DNA from: an uncultured Fibrobacter sp.
GTDB taxonomy: Bacteria; Fibrobacterota; Fibrobacteria; Fibrobacterales; Fibrobacteraceae
NCBI GenBank assembly: GCA_937891805.1
Contig: CALATK010000076.1
Location: 1-5,430, forward strand
Reading direction: 5' to 3'
Length of the DNA: 5,430 nt
Shown here: positions 1 through 4,744 of the stretch, in pieces
How the letters are laid out: every line of letters starts with the position of its first letter
Position numbering within the stretch: the stretch's first letter is position 1
Notes under the pieces: model-generated
Database searches by the model: none
What the model saw: the letters and a program-made list of their open reading frames with translations, nothing else
Told to the model about the DNA's origin: nothing
Program-made: the position numbers and the translations under genes

Positions 1-549
1 GCGGCGGACCTGGCCCCGGCCCTCAGCGCCGAAACCATCGAGTTCCACTATGGCAAGCACCTGCAGACCTACCTGAATAACCTGAACGCGGCGCTTCCGG
101 GCAGCGCCTTCGAAGGCAAGTCCCTCGAAGACATCGTGAGGACTGCCGAAGGCAGCGTTTTCAACAACGCGGGCCAGTTCCTGAACCACTCCATGTACTT
201 CTTACAGTTTGCCGCCCCGAAGGCCGGCAACGCTCCGACTGGCAAGATTGCTGATGCCATCGCCCGGGACTTCGGCTCCTTCGAAAAGTTCCAGGGAGAA
301 TTCCAGGCAAAGGGTGCTGGCCTCTTCGGTTCCGGCTGGGTATGGCTCTCTGCCGATGCTTCGGGCAAGCTTGTGATTACGCAAGAAGGTAACGCCCAGA
401 ACCCGCTCACCAAGGGCCTTAAGCCACTGCTGACCTTCGACGTGTGGGAACACGCCTACTACATCGACTACCGCAACCGCCGTCCGGATTACCTCAAGGC
501 GCTCTGGAGCATCGTCAACTGGGAAGTGGTGAACAAACGACTGGAGTAG
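1..549 (+). CDS. sodB: Iron superoxide dismutase, 5'-truncated by window edge
   Basis: The enzyme converts superoxide to oxygen and hydrogen peroxide in the cytoplasm. The frame is open from base 1 and gives 182 residues before TAG; about 11-12 N-terminal residues are missing compared with E. coli FeSOD. All four metal ligands are visible, in window residue numbers: His16 in EFHYGKH, His63 in FLNHSMY, and Asp147 and His151 in DVWEHAYY. The gateway Tyr24 is present. Gln59, four residues before the second ligand, and Ala132 in GNAQNPLT match the Fe-type rather than the Mn-type outer sphere, so iron is the likely metal. The KHLQTY form, with Leu where E. coli has a second His, is common in Bacteroidetes/Fibrobacter relatives. 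The gene is convergent with the acetyltransferase gene that follows. The start and promoter lie outside the window. The family call is near certain; the metal choice is inference. Confidence 0.96.
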   Translation, partial: AADLAPALSAETIEFHYGKHLQTYLNNLNAALPGSAFEGKSLEDIVRTAEGSVFNNAGQFLNHSMYFLQFAAPKAGNAPTGKIADAIARDFGSFEKFQGEFQAKGAGLFGSGWVWLSADASGKLVITQEGNAQNPLTKGLKPLLTFDVWEHAYYIDYRNRRPDYLKALWSIVNWEVVNKRLE

Positions 550-580
550 ATGCTGGGTATAAGTCGAAGTATATGGGGTA

Positions 581-596
581 GGGGAAAGCCTTCCCC
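581..596. repeat. GC-rich palindrome, copy 1 of 3
   Basis: GGGGAAAGCCTTCCCC is an inverted repeat with one central mismatch pair, preceded by GGGTA. It lies between the convergent sodB and acetyltransferase genes. Related copies in the same orientation are at 2096-2111 and 4024-4039. It could form a hairpin that ends transcription from both sides, but no T tract follows on either strand, so a dispersed intergenic repeat is as likely as a terminator. Confidence 0.6.
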
Positions 597-612
597 TGGC
601 TTCTGCTGCATG

Positions 613-1212
613 TCATCCCCGCGTTTTTTCTTCTTCAACCTTCTTGAGAACGCGGCAGGGGTTGCCTACGGCAACGACACCCTGCGGGATGTCCCGTGTG
701 ACCACGCTCCCCGCCCCGATAACGCTTCCTGCACCGATTGTCACTCCGCCACAAATGGTCACGTTTCCTGCAATCCAGCAGTTATCTTCTATGGTAATCG
801 GTTTTGCGTATTCCAGGTCGGTGAGGCTTTTGTCGGGCTTTTCGAACATGTTGCGTTCTTGCCAGCGAAGCGGGTGCATGGGCGTGAGTATTGAAACGTT
901 CGGACCGATAAATACGTTGTTTCCGATGCTTACCGGGGCGCAATCCAGAACGGTAAAGTTGAAGTTTGCGTAACTCTTTTCGCCAATGCGGGTGTTGCAA
1001 CCGTAATCAAAAAAGATGGGCCCCTGCAGGTAAACGCCCTTGGCGGGGGATGCCCCTAGAATCTGAGCAAGGGTGTTTTCGCGGTTCTTGTCCGTTTCCA
1101 GTAGGCTGTTGTATTGTTGGCATAGGGCGTGGCATGCGCTTCTTCTTGATGCAAGCTCCTTGTCGCTGGGGTCGTATAGCTCGCCTGCAAGCATTTTTTC
1201 TTTTTCGGTCAT
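613..1212 (-). CDS. maa: Maltose/galactoside-type O-acetyltransferase (hexapeptide-repeat family)
   Basis: This protein belongs to the left-handed beta-helix acetyltransferases that move acetyl from acetyl-CoA to a sugar hydroxyl (Maa/LacA/NodL type); the true acceptor cannot be read from the sequence. It has 199 residues, close to the family's usual 185-205. The N-terminal Mac domain is clear (EKEKMLAGELYDP at about residues 4-15). Hexapeptide turns follow (VSIGNNVFIGPNVSI at about 94-108, and ITIEDNCWIAGNVTICGGVTIGAG at about 139-162, ending VGNPCRVL). The catalytic His is His113 in TPMHPLRW. The ATG at 1212 is preferred over the in-frame ATG at 1227 because the family pattern begins MTEKEKMLAGELYD and the upstream ATG adds only MYIVA. 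There is no Shine-Dalgarno, but a TATATTG box lies just upstream, which suggests a very short or absent leader. It sits 34 bp downstream of the ykuD remnant on the same strand. Confidence 0.9.
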   Translation of the reverse strand: MTEKEKMLAGELYDPSDKELASRRSACHALCQQYNSLLETDKNRENTLAQILGASPAKGVYLQGPIFFDYGCNTRIGEKSYANFNFTVLDCAPVSIGNNVFIGPNVSILTPMHPLRWQERNMFEKPDKSLTDLEYAKPITIEDNCWIAGNVTICGGVTIGAGSVIGAGSVVTRDIPQGVVAVGNPCRVLKKVEEEKTRG

Positions 1213-1216
1213 AGCA

Positions 1217-1230
1217 ACAATATACAAAAA
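1217..1230 (-). promoter_or_regulatory. Promoter-like TTTTT-G-TATATTGT before the acetyltransferase gene
   Basis: On the minus strand a T5 run, one base and TATATTGT lie only 4 bases upstream of the ATG at 1212. The same TTTT-N-TATATT arrangement precedes leuC and both antitoxin genes. If it acts as the -10/-7 box, transcription would begin at or next to the start codon, which fits the absence of a ribosome binding site. No convincing -35/-33 box was found. Confidence 0.4.
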
Positions 1231-1246
1231 GGTTGAACCTGGCTTT

Positions 1247-1770
1247 CTAGGGCTTGATGGTTATCGGTGTTCCGTCCTTGACGGCGGCGTAGATTTCTTC
1301 GATTTCGTCGTTGGTGACGGCGATGCAGCCGGCGGTCCAGTCTTTCCACTTGTGCCAGAATTTAAAGAGGAATGCAGGAACCTTGTTCGGGTAGCCGTGG
1401 ATCATGATGTCGCCGCCGGGTTCGTAATTGCCAACTTTTGCGGCCTCGATTTGCTCCGCATTCGGGTACGAGATCCTCAGGGATAAATGAAAGACACTTT
1501 TGGGGTTGTGAAGCATGATGGTGTATTCGCCTTCGGGCGTCTTGTTGTCACCGGATTTGACCTTCGCTCCCATGGGATTCTTGCCAAGTGAAATTCTGTA
1601 CGTCTTGACGATGTTCTCGCCGCTTCGCAAGTGCCATTTGGCGCTTTGCCTTTTCTACGAGAATGTTGTCGATGGGTGAGGAGAGCATGGGTTTAGTGAA
1701 TCCTATCCGCCCTAGAACTTGGAGTAATTCCGACCGACCTCTTTTTTTGTAGATGCCGTTATCGAATTAA
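1247..1770 (-). pseudogene. YkuD-type L,D-transpeptidase gene, 5' end broken (copy 1)
   Basis: Bases 1247-1630 encode the intact catalytic part of an L,D-transpeptidase of the YafK/ErfK-like YkuD fold, enzymes that cross-link peptidoglycan or attach proteins to it. Counting from the TTG at 1630, the family motif is present: His78 in GGDIMIHGYP and the catalytic Cys102 in DWTAGCIAVTNDEIEE. The only starts in this frame are weak, and an in-frame TAG lies upstream. Bases 1631-1770 are clearly homologous to 2187-2322, but relative to that copy this one has one T fewer in the T run (7 against 8), one extra base near 1690-1700, and one extra C at 1634/1635 that finally breaks the frame. At the far 5' end ATTAATTCGAT looks like a decayed ATGAATTCTAT start. 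No signal peptide is seen. It is probably a pseudogene. A translated short form from TTG, or sequencing indels, cannot be excluded. Confidence 0.8.
1577..1760. repeat. Direct repeat unit A of the ykuD 5' segment
   Basis: This 184-bp stretch aligns end to end with 2140-2322 (183 bp) in the same orientation, by eye at roughly 85-90% identity with three single-base indels. The best-conserved part is the stretch around 1652-1678 and 1711-1740. Together the two units flank the orphan antitoxin gene and a GC palindrome. Confidence 0.85.
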
Positions 1771-1792
1771 TGAAATGATATTGGCTAATGAG

Positions 1793-2044
1793 TTAATGTC
1801 GGCAATTTAGGATTTCTTCAGAAGTATATCTTTTGGTGGATTCCTGTGCCTGTAGTTCGGCTTCATGTAACTTGGCATAGATTTCATTTTCAATTTGAAA
1901 ATGCGCGAACGCTTCCATGCTCATAAGAACCATGTCGCCATAGCCGTCTTTAGTCAAGAACACAGGCTGTCCAGATTCGTGGACGGTCTTGGAAATGTCT
2001 TCGAGACAATCTTGCAAGTCTGAAACGGGTCTTATGGCATTCAT
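1793..2044 (-). CDS. Phd/YefM-family antitoxin, no toxin beside it
   Basis: The protein has 83 residues and fits a type II antitoxin. Its N-terminal part has the Phd/YefM pattern IRPVSDLQDCLEDI followed by GQPVFLTKDGYGDMVLMS, and a charged helical C-terminal tail (about residues 52-83) would normally bind the toxin. It resembles the antitoxin at 4184 (shared PVSDL, PV-LTK-G-G). The ATG at 2044 has GGTGAGG upstream (2050-2056) and an AT-rich promoter core at 2066-2082. Such antitoxins normally repress their own promoter. The partner toxin should follow directly, but after the TAA at 1793 only non-coding bases and then the broken ykuD copy are found. It is therefore an orphan, either acting alone, acting on a distant toxin, or decaying; the last residues NCRH may not be the original end. 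Confidence 0.8.
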   Translation of the reverse strand: MNAIRPVSDLQDCLEDISKTVHESGQPVFLTKDGYGDMVLMSMEAFAHFQIENEIYAKLHEAELQAQESTKRYTSEEILNCRH

Positions 2045-2065
2045 ATAAACCTCACCGGTATAAGC

Positions 2066-2082
2066 ATAATATATAAAATTTT
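2066..2082 (-). promoter_or_regulatory. Promoter-like AAAATTTT-A-TATATTAT before the orphan antitoxin
   Basis: Read on the minus strand, AAAATTTT, one base, then TATATTAT lies 21 bases upstream of the ATG at 2044. The promoter region of the other antitoxin gene (4152-4168) has the same layout, AAAATTTT-G-TATATTTG. The AAAATTTT block is itself a palindrome. Confidence 0.5.
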
Positions 2083-2095
2083 GTGAGAAAGGGTA

Positions 2096-2111
2096 GGGGG
2101 AAGCCTCCCCC
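2096..2111. repeat. GC-rich palindrome, copy 2 of 3
   Basis: GGGGGAAGCCTCCCCC, preceded by GGGTA, is an inverted repeat with one mismatch pair. It lies 16 bases beyond the stop of the leuD/ykuD chimera and upstream of the orphan antitoxin promoter. It could form a hairpin in the chimera's transcript, but no T tract follows. Confidence 0.65.
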
Positions 2112-2127
2112 TCGCTATGGCCCCGCC

Positions 2128-2370
2128 TTAAAACCCAACATTCTTGCCCAATGAAATTCTGTACGTCTTGACAACTTTATCGCCGTTGCGCAGGTGCATT
2201 TGGCGTTTCGCCTTTTCTACGAGAATGTTGTCGATGGGTGAGGTGAGTATGAGTTCCCGAATCCTATCTGCCCTAGAACTTGGAGTAATTCTGACCGACC
2301 TCTTTTTTTTGTAGATGTCGTTGCCGCGTACAGGAACGCCGGAACCTTTAACAATGTCGATAGAATTCAT
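2128..2370 (-). pseudogene. Chimeric ORF: leuD start fused to ykuD 5' fragment
   Basis: The 80-codon frame starts at the ATG at 2370, 19 bases after leuC, with a strong Shine-Dalgarno AAGGAGAT (2378-2385). Residues 1-19 (MNSIDIVKGSGVPVRGNDI) match the beginning of a LeuD small subunit, where the family normally continues GNDIDTDRIIPARF. Here the frame instead continues as YKKKRSVRITPSS and on to VKTYRISLGKN, which is the 5' part of the ykuD gene seen at 1577-1760, and then ends VGF-stop just before the catalytic domain. The fusion point falls at codons 17-20, near 2311-2322, where both parents could share AACG(G/A)CATC. Neither a working LeuD nor a working transpeptidase can result. The reading of residues 1-19 as leuD is from family knowledge and position after leuC; the rest is direct comparison inside the window. 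Confidence 0.7.
2140..2322. repeat. Direct repeat unit B of the ykuD 5' segment
   Basis: This is the second, uninterrupted-frame copy of the segment at 1577-1760. It contains the 8-T run at 2303-2310 and lacks the two extra bases found in unit A, so its frame stays open through the SLGKN codons. Unit B is cut off where unit A goes on into the catalytic domain. Confidence 0.85.
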
Positions 2371-2389
2371 TTTTTAAATCTCCTTAGCG

Positions 2390-3799
2390 TTACTTGATGT
2401 ACTTGCGGACGTCGGTGACACAGCCTTCGATGGCGGCGGCGGCCACCATGGCGGGGCTCATGAGGATGGTGCGGCCTGTGGGGCTGCCCTGACGGCCCTT
2501 GAAGTTTCGGTTGCTGGAGGAGGCGCTCACCTGGCGACCCTTGAGCTTGTCCGGGTTCATGGCGAGGCAGAGCGAGCAGCCCGCTTCGCGCCATTCGGCA
2601 CCGGCTTCCTTGAAAATCTTGTCGAGACCGAGAGCTTCGGCTTCCACCTTGATCTTCATGGAACCAGGAACGACCCACATCTTGACAGTCGGGGCGACCT
2701 TGTGGCCCTTGATGATTTCGGCGGCGGCCTGCAAGTCGCTGAGGCGGCCGTTGGTGCAGCTACCCACGAAGGCGATGTCGATGGGGCGGCCGATCATCTT
2801 GGAACCTTCTTCCCAGCCCATGTATTCGTAGGCTTCGGAGATGACCTTCTTTTCGCTGCCTTCGAATTCGTCGATCTTCGGCATGTTGCCGTTCAGCGGG
2901 ATGGCCTGAGCCGGAGTGATACCCCAGGTAACCATCGGTTCGAGGTTGTCGCAGTTGATTTCGACTTCGTCGTCAAACTGGGCGTCGGCGTCGGTAGCCA
3001 CGGACTTCCAGTAGGCAACGGCCTCGTCCCACTTATCGGCCTTCGGGGCGTACGGACGGCCCTTGAGGTATTCAAAAGTCTTTTCGTCGGGGTTGCAGTA
3101 ACCGACGCGGGCGCCGCCTTCGATAGCCATGTTGCAGACCGTCATACGGCCTTCCATGCCCATTTCTTCGATGACCGGGCCTGCAAATTCGTAAGCGTAG
3201 CCAACGCCACCGTTCACGCCGAGCTTAGCGATGTAGGCGAGAGCAACGTCCTTGGCGGTTACGCCCGGCTTGAGCTTGCCGGTGAACTTGATACGGCGAG
3301 TCTTGAGCGGGCTCATGGCGAGCGTCTGGGTGGCGAGAACGTCTGCCACCTGGCTGGTACCGATACCGAATGCGATTGCACCGAAGGCACCGTGGGTTGC
3401 CGTGTGAGAGTCACCGCAAGCAACAGTCATACCCGGCTGGGTCACGCCTTCTTCGGGGCCCACGATGTGGATCACGCCCTGTTCGGCGGTAGCGGGGCCA
3501 AAGAACTTGATGCCATTGTTCTTCGTGTTGTTTTCGATATGGGAGAACATCTCTTCGGAAATGCCGTCCTGGAGCGGGCGGTTACGTTCCGGGAACGTGG
3601 TCGGAATGATGTGGTCGACCGTGGCGAACGTGCGTTCCGGGAACAGCACCTTCTGGCCTTCTTCGCGGAGCTGCGCAAAAGCCTGCGGGCTCGTGACTTC
3701 GTGGCAGAGGTGGAGCCCGATAAAGAGCTGGCACTGGCCGCTCGGGAGCTTAGCTACCGTGTGGCTTTCAAAAATCTTCTGATAGAGTGATTTTCCCAT
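2390..3799 (-). CDS. leuC: 3-isopropylmalate dehydratase large subunit
   Basis: LeuC, together with LeuD, interconverts 2- and 3-isopropylmalate in leucine biosynthesis in the cytoplasm, using a [4Fe-4S] cluster. The 469 residues match the usual length (about 466-470). The cluster ligands are Cys348 in [12 protein letters not shown] and Cys408 and Cys411 in [13 protein letters not shown], one position off the E. coli numbering. The aconitase-type [14 protein letters not shown] (128-141) and [10 protein letters not shown] (429-438) are also present. The start at 3799 ([10 protein letters not shown]) is chosen because the family begins with M-x-K-(S/T)-LY-x-K; the in-frame ATG at 3829 would add 10 residues and lies inside a hairpin. 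The Shine-Dalgarno is weak (AGAGA). A promoter-like box lies about 92 bases upstream. The expected partner leuD follows only as a 19-codon start. The protein itself looks intact and well conserved. Confidence 0.97.
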   Translation of the reverse strand: MGKSLYQKIFESHTVAKLPSGQCQLFIGLHLCHEVTSPQAFAQLREEGQKVLFPERTFATVDHIIPTTFPERNRPLQDGISEEMFSHIENNTKNNGIKFFGPATAEQGVIHIVGPEEGVTQPGMTVACGDSHTATHGAFGAIAFGIGTSQVADVLATQTLAMSPLKTRRIKFTGKLKPGVTAKDVALAYIAKLGVNGGVGYAYEFAGPVIEEMGMEGRMTVCNMAIEGGARVGYCNPDEKTFEYLKGRPYAPKADKWDEAVAYWKSVATDADAQFDDEVEINCDNLEPMVTWGITPAQAIPLNGNMPKIDEFEGSEKKVISEAYEYMGWEEGSKMIGRPIDIAFVGSCTNGRLSDLQAAAEIIKGHKVAPTVKMWVVPGSMKIKVEAEALGLDKIFKEAGAEWREAGCSLCLAMNPDKLKGRQVSASSSNRNFKGRQGSPTGRTILMSPAMVAAAAIEGCVTDVRKYIK

Positions 3800-3827
3800 G
3801 ATTTTGTCTCTTTTTATTCCCGCTGTC

Positions 3828-3856
3828 ATTCTGGAGGGCCGAAGGCCCGACAGAAT
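3828..3856. repeat. Perfect nested inverted repeat in the leuC leader
   Basis: ATTCTG (3828-3833) pairs with CAGAAT (3851-3856), and GGGCC (3836-3840) pairs with GGCCC (3844-3848) around the loop GAA. Two GA bases on each side form a symmetric internal loop in the plus-strand sense, where they would be tandem G-A mismatches. It lies between the proposed leuC promoter and the start codon, so it would be in the 5' leader on the minus strand. It may be a REP-like dispersed element rather than a leuC-specific control site. Confidence 0.6.
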
Positions 3857-3891
3857 CCATCAGGATTGTTTTTACTATTTGTAATGCGGCA

Positions 3892-3906
3892 CAAATATAG
3901 AAAAAA
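3892..3906 (-). promoter_or_regulatory. leuC: Probable leuC promoter, TTTTTT-C-TATATTTG
   Basis: On the minus strand a T6 run (3906-3901), one base and TATATTTG (3899-3892) precede leuC. TATATTTG fits the TAnnTTTG box known for Bacteroidetes primary sigma factors. Transcription from here would give a leader of about 85-90 bases. No TTG box was found at the usual 19-21 base distance. The T6 run also serves as the tail of a terminator-like hairpin, so the two readings overlap. Confidence 0.5.
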
Positions 3907-3920
3907 GACCCGAATGGGTC
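3901..3920 (-). terminator. Terminator-like hairpin with T6, upstream of leuC
   Basis: Read on the minus strand, GACCC-ATTC-GGGTC forms a 5-bp stem with a 4-base loop directly followed by TTTTTT. That is the form of a rho-independent terminator. No minus-strand gene lies upstream between here and the divergent toxin-antitoxin pair, so it either ends an upstream leader or small RNA, is a left-over from a lost gene, or the T run belongs to the leuC promoter only. Confidence 0.5.
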
Positions 3921-3935
3921 GCCGTGAGCAACAAA

Positions 3936-3957
3936 GTCCCAGTTATTAAACTGGGAC
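3936..3957. repeat. 9-bp perfect hairpin upstream of leuC
   Basis: GTCCCAGTT (3936-3944) and AACTGGGAC (3949-3957) are exact inverted copies around the loop ATTA. On the minus strand it precedes the terminator-like hairpin by 15 bases. It could be a stem in a leader RNA, an operator for a dimeric regulator, or part of a dispersed repeat. Confidence 0.65.
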
Positions 3958-4023
3958 GGTTGCGAGAGTGAGGCGATGCCGGAGGATTTTTCGGGATATT
4001 GAGCCGAACGGTTGTCATAGGGC

Positions 4024-4039
4024 GGGGGAGGCCTCCCCC
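4024..4039. repeat. GC-rich palindrome, copy 3 of 3 (perfect)
   Basis: GGGGGAGGCCTCCCCC is a perfect 16-bp palindrome, preceded by GGGC. It is the symmetric form of the elements at 581-596 and 2096-2111 and is in the same orientation as judged from the 5' GGG(T/C) flank. Confidence 0.7.
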
Positions 4040-4070
4040 TGGTTCGCACTCCGTCGCTCTCCACCCCCTC

Positions 4071-4087
4071 TGCGGGGACACCCCGCA
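4071..4087. repeat. 7-bp GC hairpin TGCGGGG-ACA-CCCCGCA
   Basis: A perfect inverted repeat with a 3-base loop, 31 bases after the third GC palindrome. It is not followed by a T run, so it is not a clear terminator. It probably belongs to the same intergenic repeat as the palindrome. Confidence 0.5.
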
Positions 4088-4151
4088 ACGCCCCGTCACC
4101 CGCTTGGGGAATCTTCTTTGTTTTCTTAAAAATTTACTTAATATTCTTCTT

Positions 4152-4168
4152 AAAATTTTGTATATTTG
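4152..4168 (+). promoter_or_regulatory. Promoter of the toxin-antitoxin pair, AAAATTTT-G-TATATTTG
   Basis: TATATTTG at 4161-4168 matches TAnnTTTG exactly and is preceded by the palindrome AAAATTTT, as at the orphan antitoxin. It ends 15 bases before the ATG at 4184, so the leader would be only about 10 bases, with the Shine-Dalgarno AGGAGG (4173-4178) at its very 5' end. AT-rich palindromic promoters of this kind are typical sites for antitoxin autoregulation; that role is inference here. Confidence 0.55.
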
Positions 4169-4183
4169 TGGCAGGAGGTTCCC

Positions 4184-4429
4184 ATGCCCTGTATTCTGCC
4201 TGTTTCCGATTTGCGTAACTACAACGAAGTCCTTAAAAACGTTTCCAAGGACACTCCCGTTTACCTGACCAAGAACGGCAGGGGTTGCTATGTGGTTGTG
4301 GACATCAAGGAATACGAGCGGATGGTAGCCGAACTGGAACTGCAACACGCCCTCGCCGAGGGTGAGAACTCCGCCAAAAAGAAGGGCTGGTTGTCTGTCG
4401 CCGACATCCGCAAGAAATACGAGGTCTAG
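4184..4429 (+). CDS. Phd/YefM-family antitoxin of a type II TA pair
   Basis: This 81-residue protein would neutralise the toxin encoded directly after it and repress their shared promoter. The N-terminal DNA-binding part reads ILPVSDLRNYNEVLKNV, then PVYLTKNGRGCYVVVDIKEYERM, the usual Phd/YefM pattern. The C-terminal half (about 46-81) is charged and helical, ending WLSVADIRKKYEV, as toxin-wrapping tails do. The ATG at 4184 is chosen over the one at 4166 because AGGAGG lies 5 bases upstream of it and the family starts M-x-x-I-x-P-V-S-D-L. The stop TAG is directly followed by the toxin ATG (TAGATG), which implies translational coupling. It is related to the orphan antitoxin at 1793-2044. Confidence 0.88.
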   Translation: MPCILPVSDLRNYNEVLKNVSKDTPVYLTKNGRGCYVVVDIKEYERMVAELELQHALAEGENSAKKKGWLSVADIRKKYEV

Positions 4430-4744
4430 ATGGCGGAAATCGTATTTTCGCCCAAGGCGGGCGAAGACCTGGACGGCATAAAAGAATACATCGAAACGGA
4501 ATTAAAAAGTCCTGTTGCTGCGAATAGGAGAATTCTCGAAATTCTAGACGCCATTGGTGAGTTGACTCGATTTCCCAGGTTCGGTCCGTCTTTGCAAGAA
4601 AAAATTTCTTCGTTAGGGCAATATCGTTATTTGACGGTTGCTGGCAATATCGTTTTTTACAGGATAGAAAAGGAAAAGGTTTTGATAGTCCGCATTCTTG
4701 GTGCTAGAACGGATTATATCAGGACTCTAGAATTAGGTTTTTGA
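4430..4744 (+). CDS. RelE/ParE-family toxin
   Basis: The 104-residue protein has the RelE/ParE superfamily layout: a first strand (IVFSPKAGEDL), two helices (about 13-46, with IKEYIET and RRILEILDAIGEL), the FPRFGPSL turn, and the strand block YRYLTVAGNIVFYRIEKEKVLIVRIL, closing with GARTDYIRTLE. Candidate active-site residues are Arg66, Arg88, Arg93 and Tyr96. RelE members cut mRNA on the ribosome and ParE members poison DNA gyrase; the sequence does not settle which applies. It starts immediately after the antitoxin stop with no ribosome binding site of its own, so it should be made by coupled translation. No frame damage is seen, so the pair looks functional. Confidence 0.87.
   Translation: MAEIVFSPKAGEDLDGIKEYIETELKSPVAANRRILEILDAIGELTRFPRFGPSLQEKISSLGQYRYLTVAGNIVFYRIEKEKVLIVRILGARTDYIRTLELGF

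Larger units (their letters stand above)
3900..4183. other. Hairpin-rich intergenic region between leuC and the TA pair
   Basis: This divergent gap holds no convincing gene. From leuC outward it has the terminator-like hairpin (3907-3920), the 9-bp hairpin (3936-3957), the 16-bp GC palindrome (4024-4039), a 7-bp hairpin TGCGGGG-ACA-CCCCGCA (4071-4087), and then a sharp change to AT-rich sequence (4110-4170) with the promoter of the antitoxin gene. The density of palindromes suggests insertion of one or more short intergenic repeats. The open frames crossing it have proline/arginine-rich, non-protein-like composition. Confidence 0.6.

Noticed and set aside
1793..2370. Composite transposon flanked by direct repeats
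   Set aside because: There is no transposase, no terminal inverted repeats, and the repeats are pieces of a known gene rather than an insertion sequence.
2702..3790. 362-codon open frame on the plus strand
   Set aside because: It is the antisense shadow of leuC, which has all catalytic motifs on the other strand; its own translation is an improbable Val/Asp/Ala-rich string with no family features.
3800..3829. leuC start at 3829
   Set aside because: It adds 10 residues not expected in the family and lies within the leader hairpin; the ATG at 3799 matches the normal LeuC N-terminus.
3875..4348. 157-codon minus-strand frame across the intergenic region
   Set aside because: It overlaps the antitoxin gene in antisense and crosses several palindromes; its composition is not protein-like.
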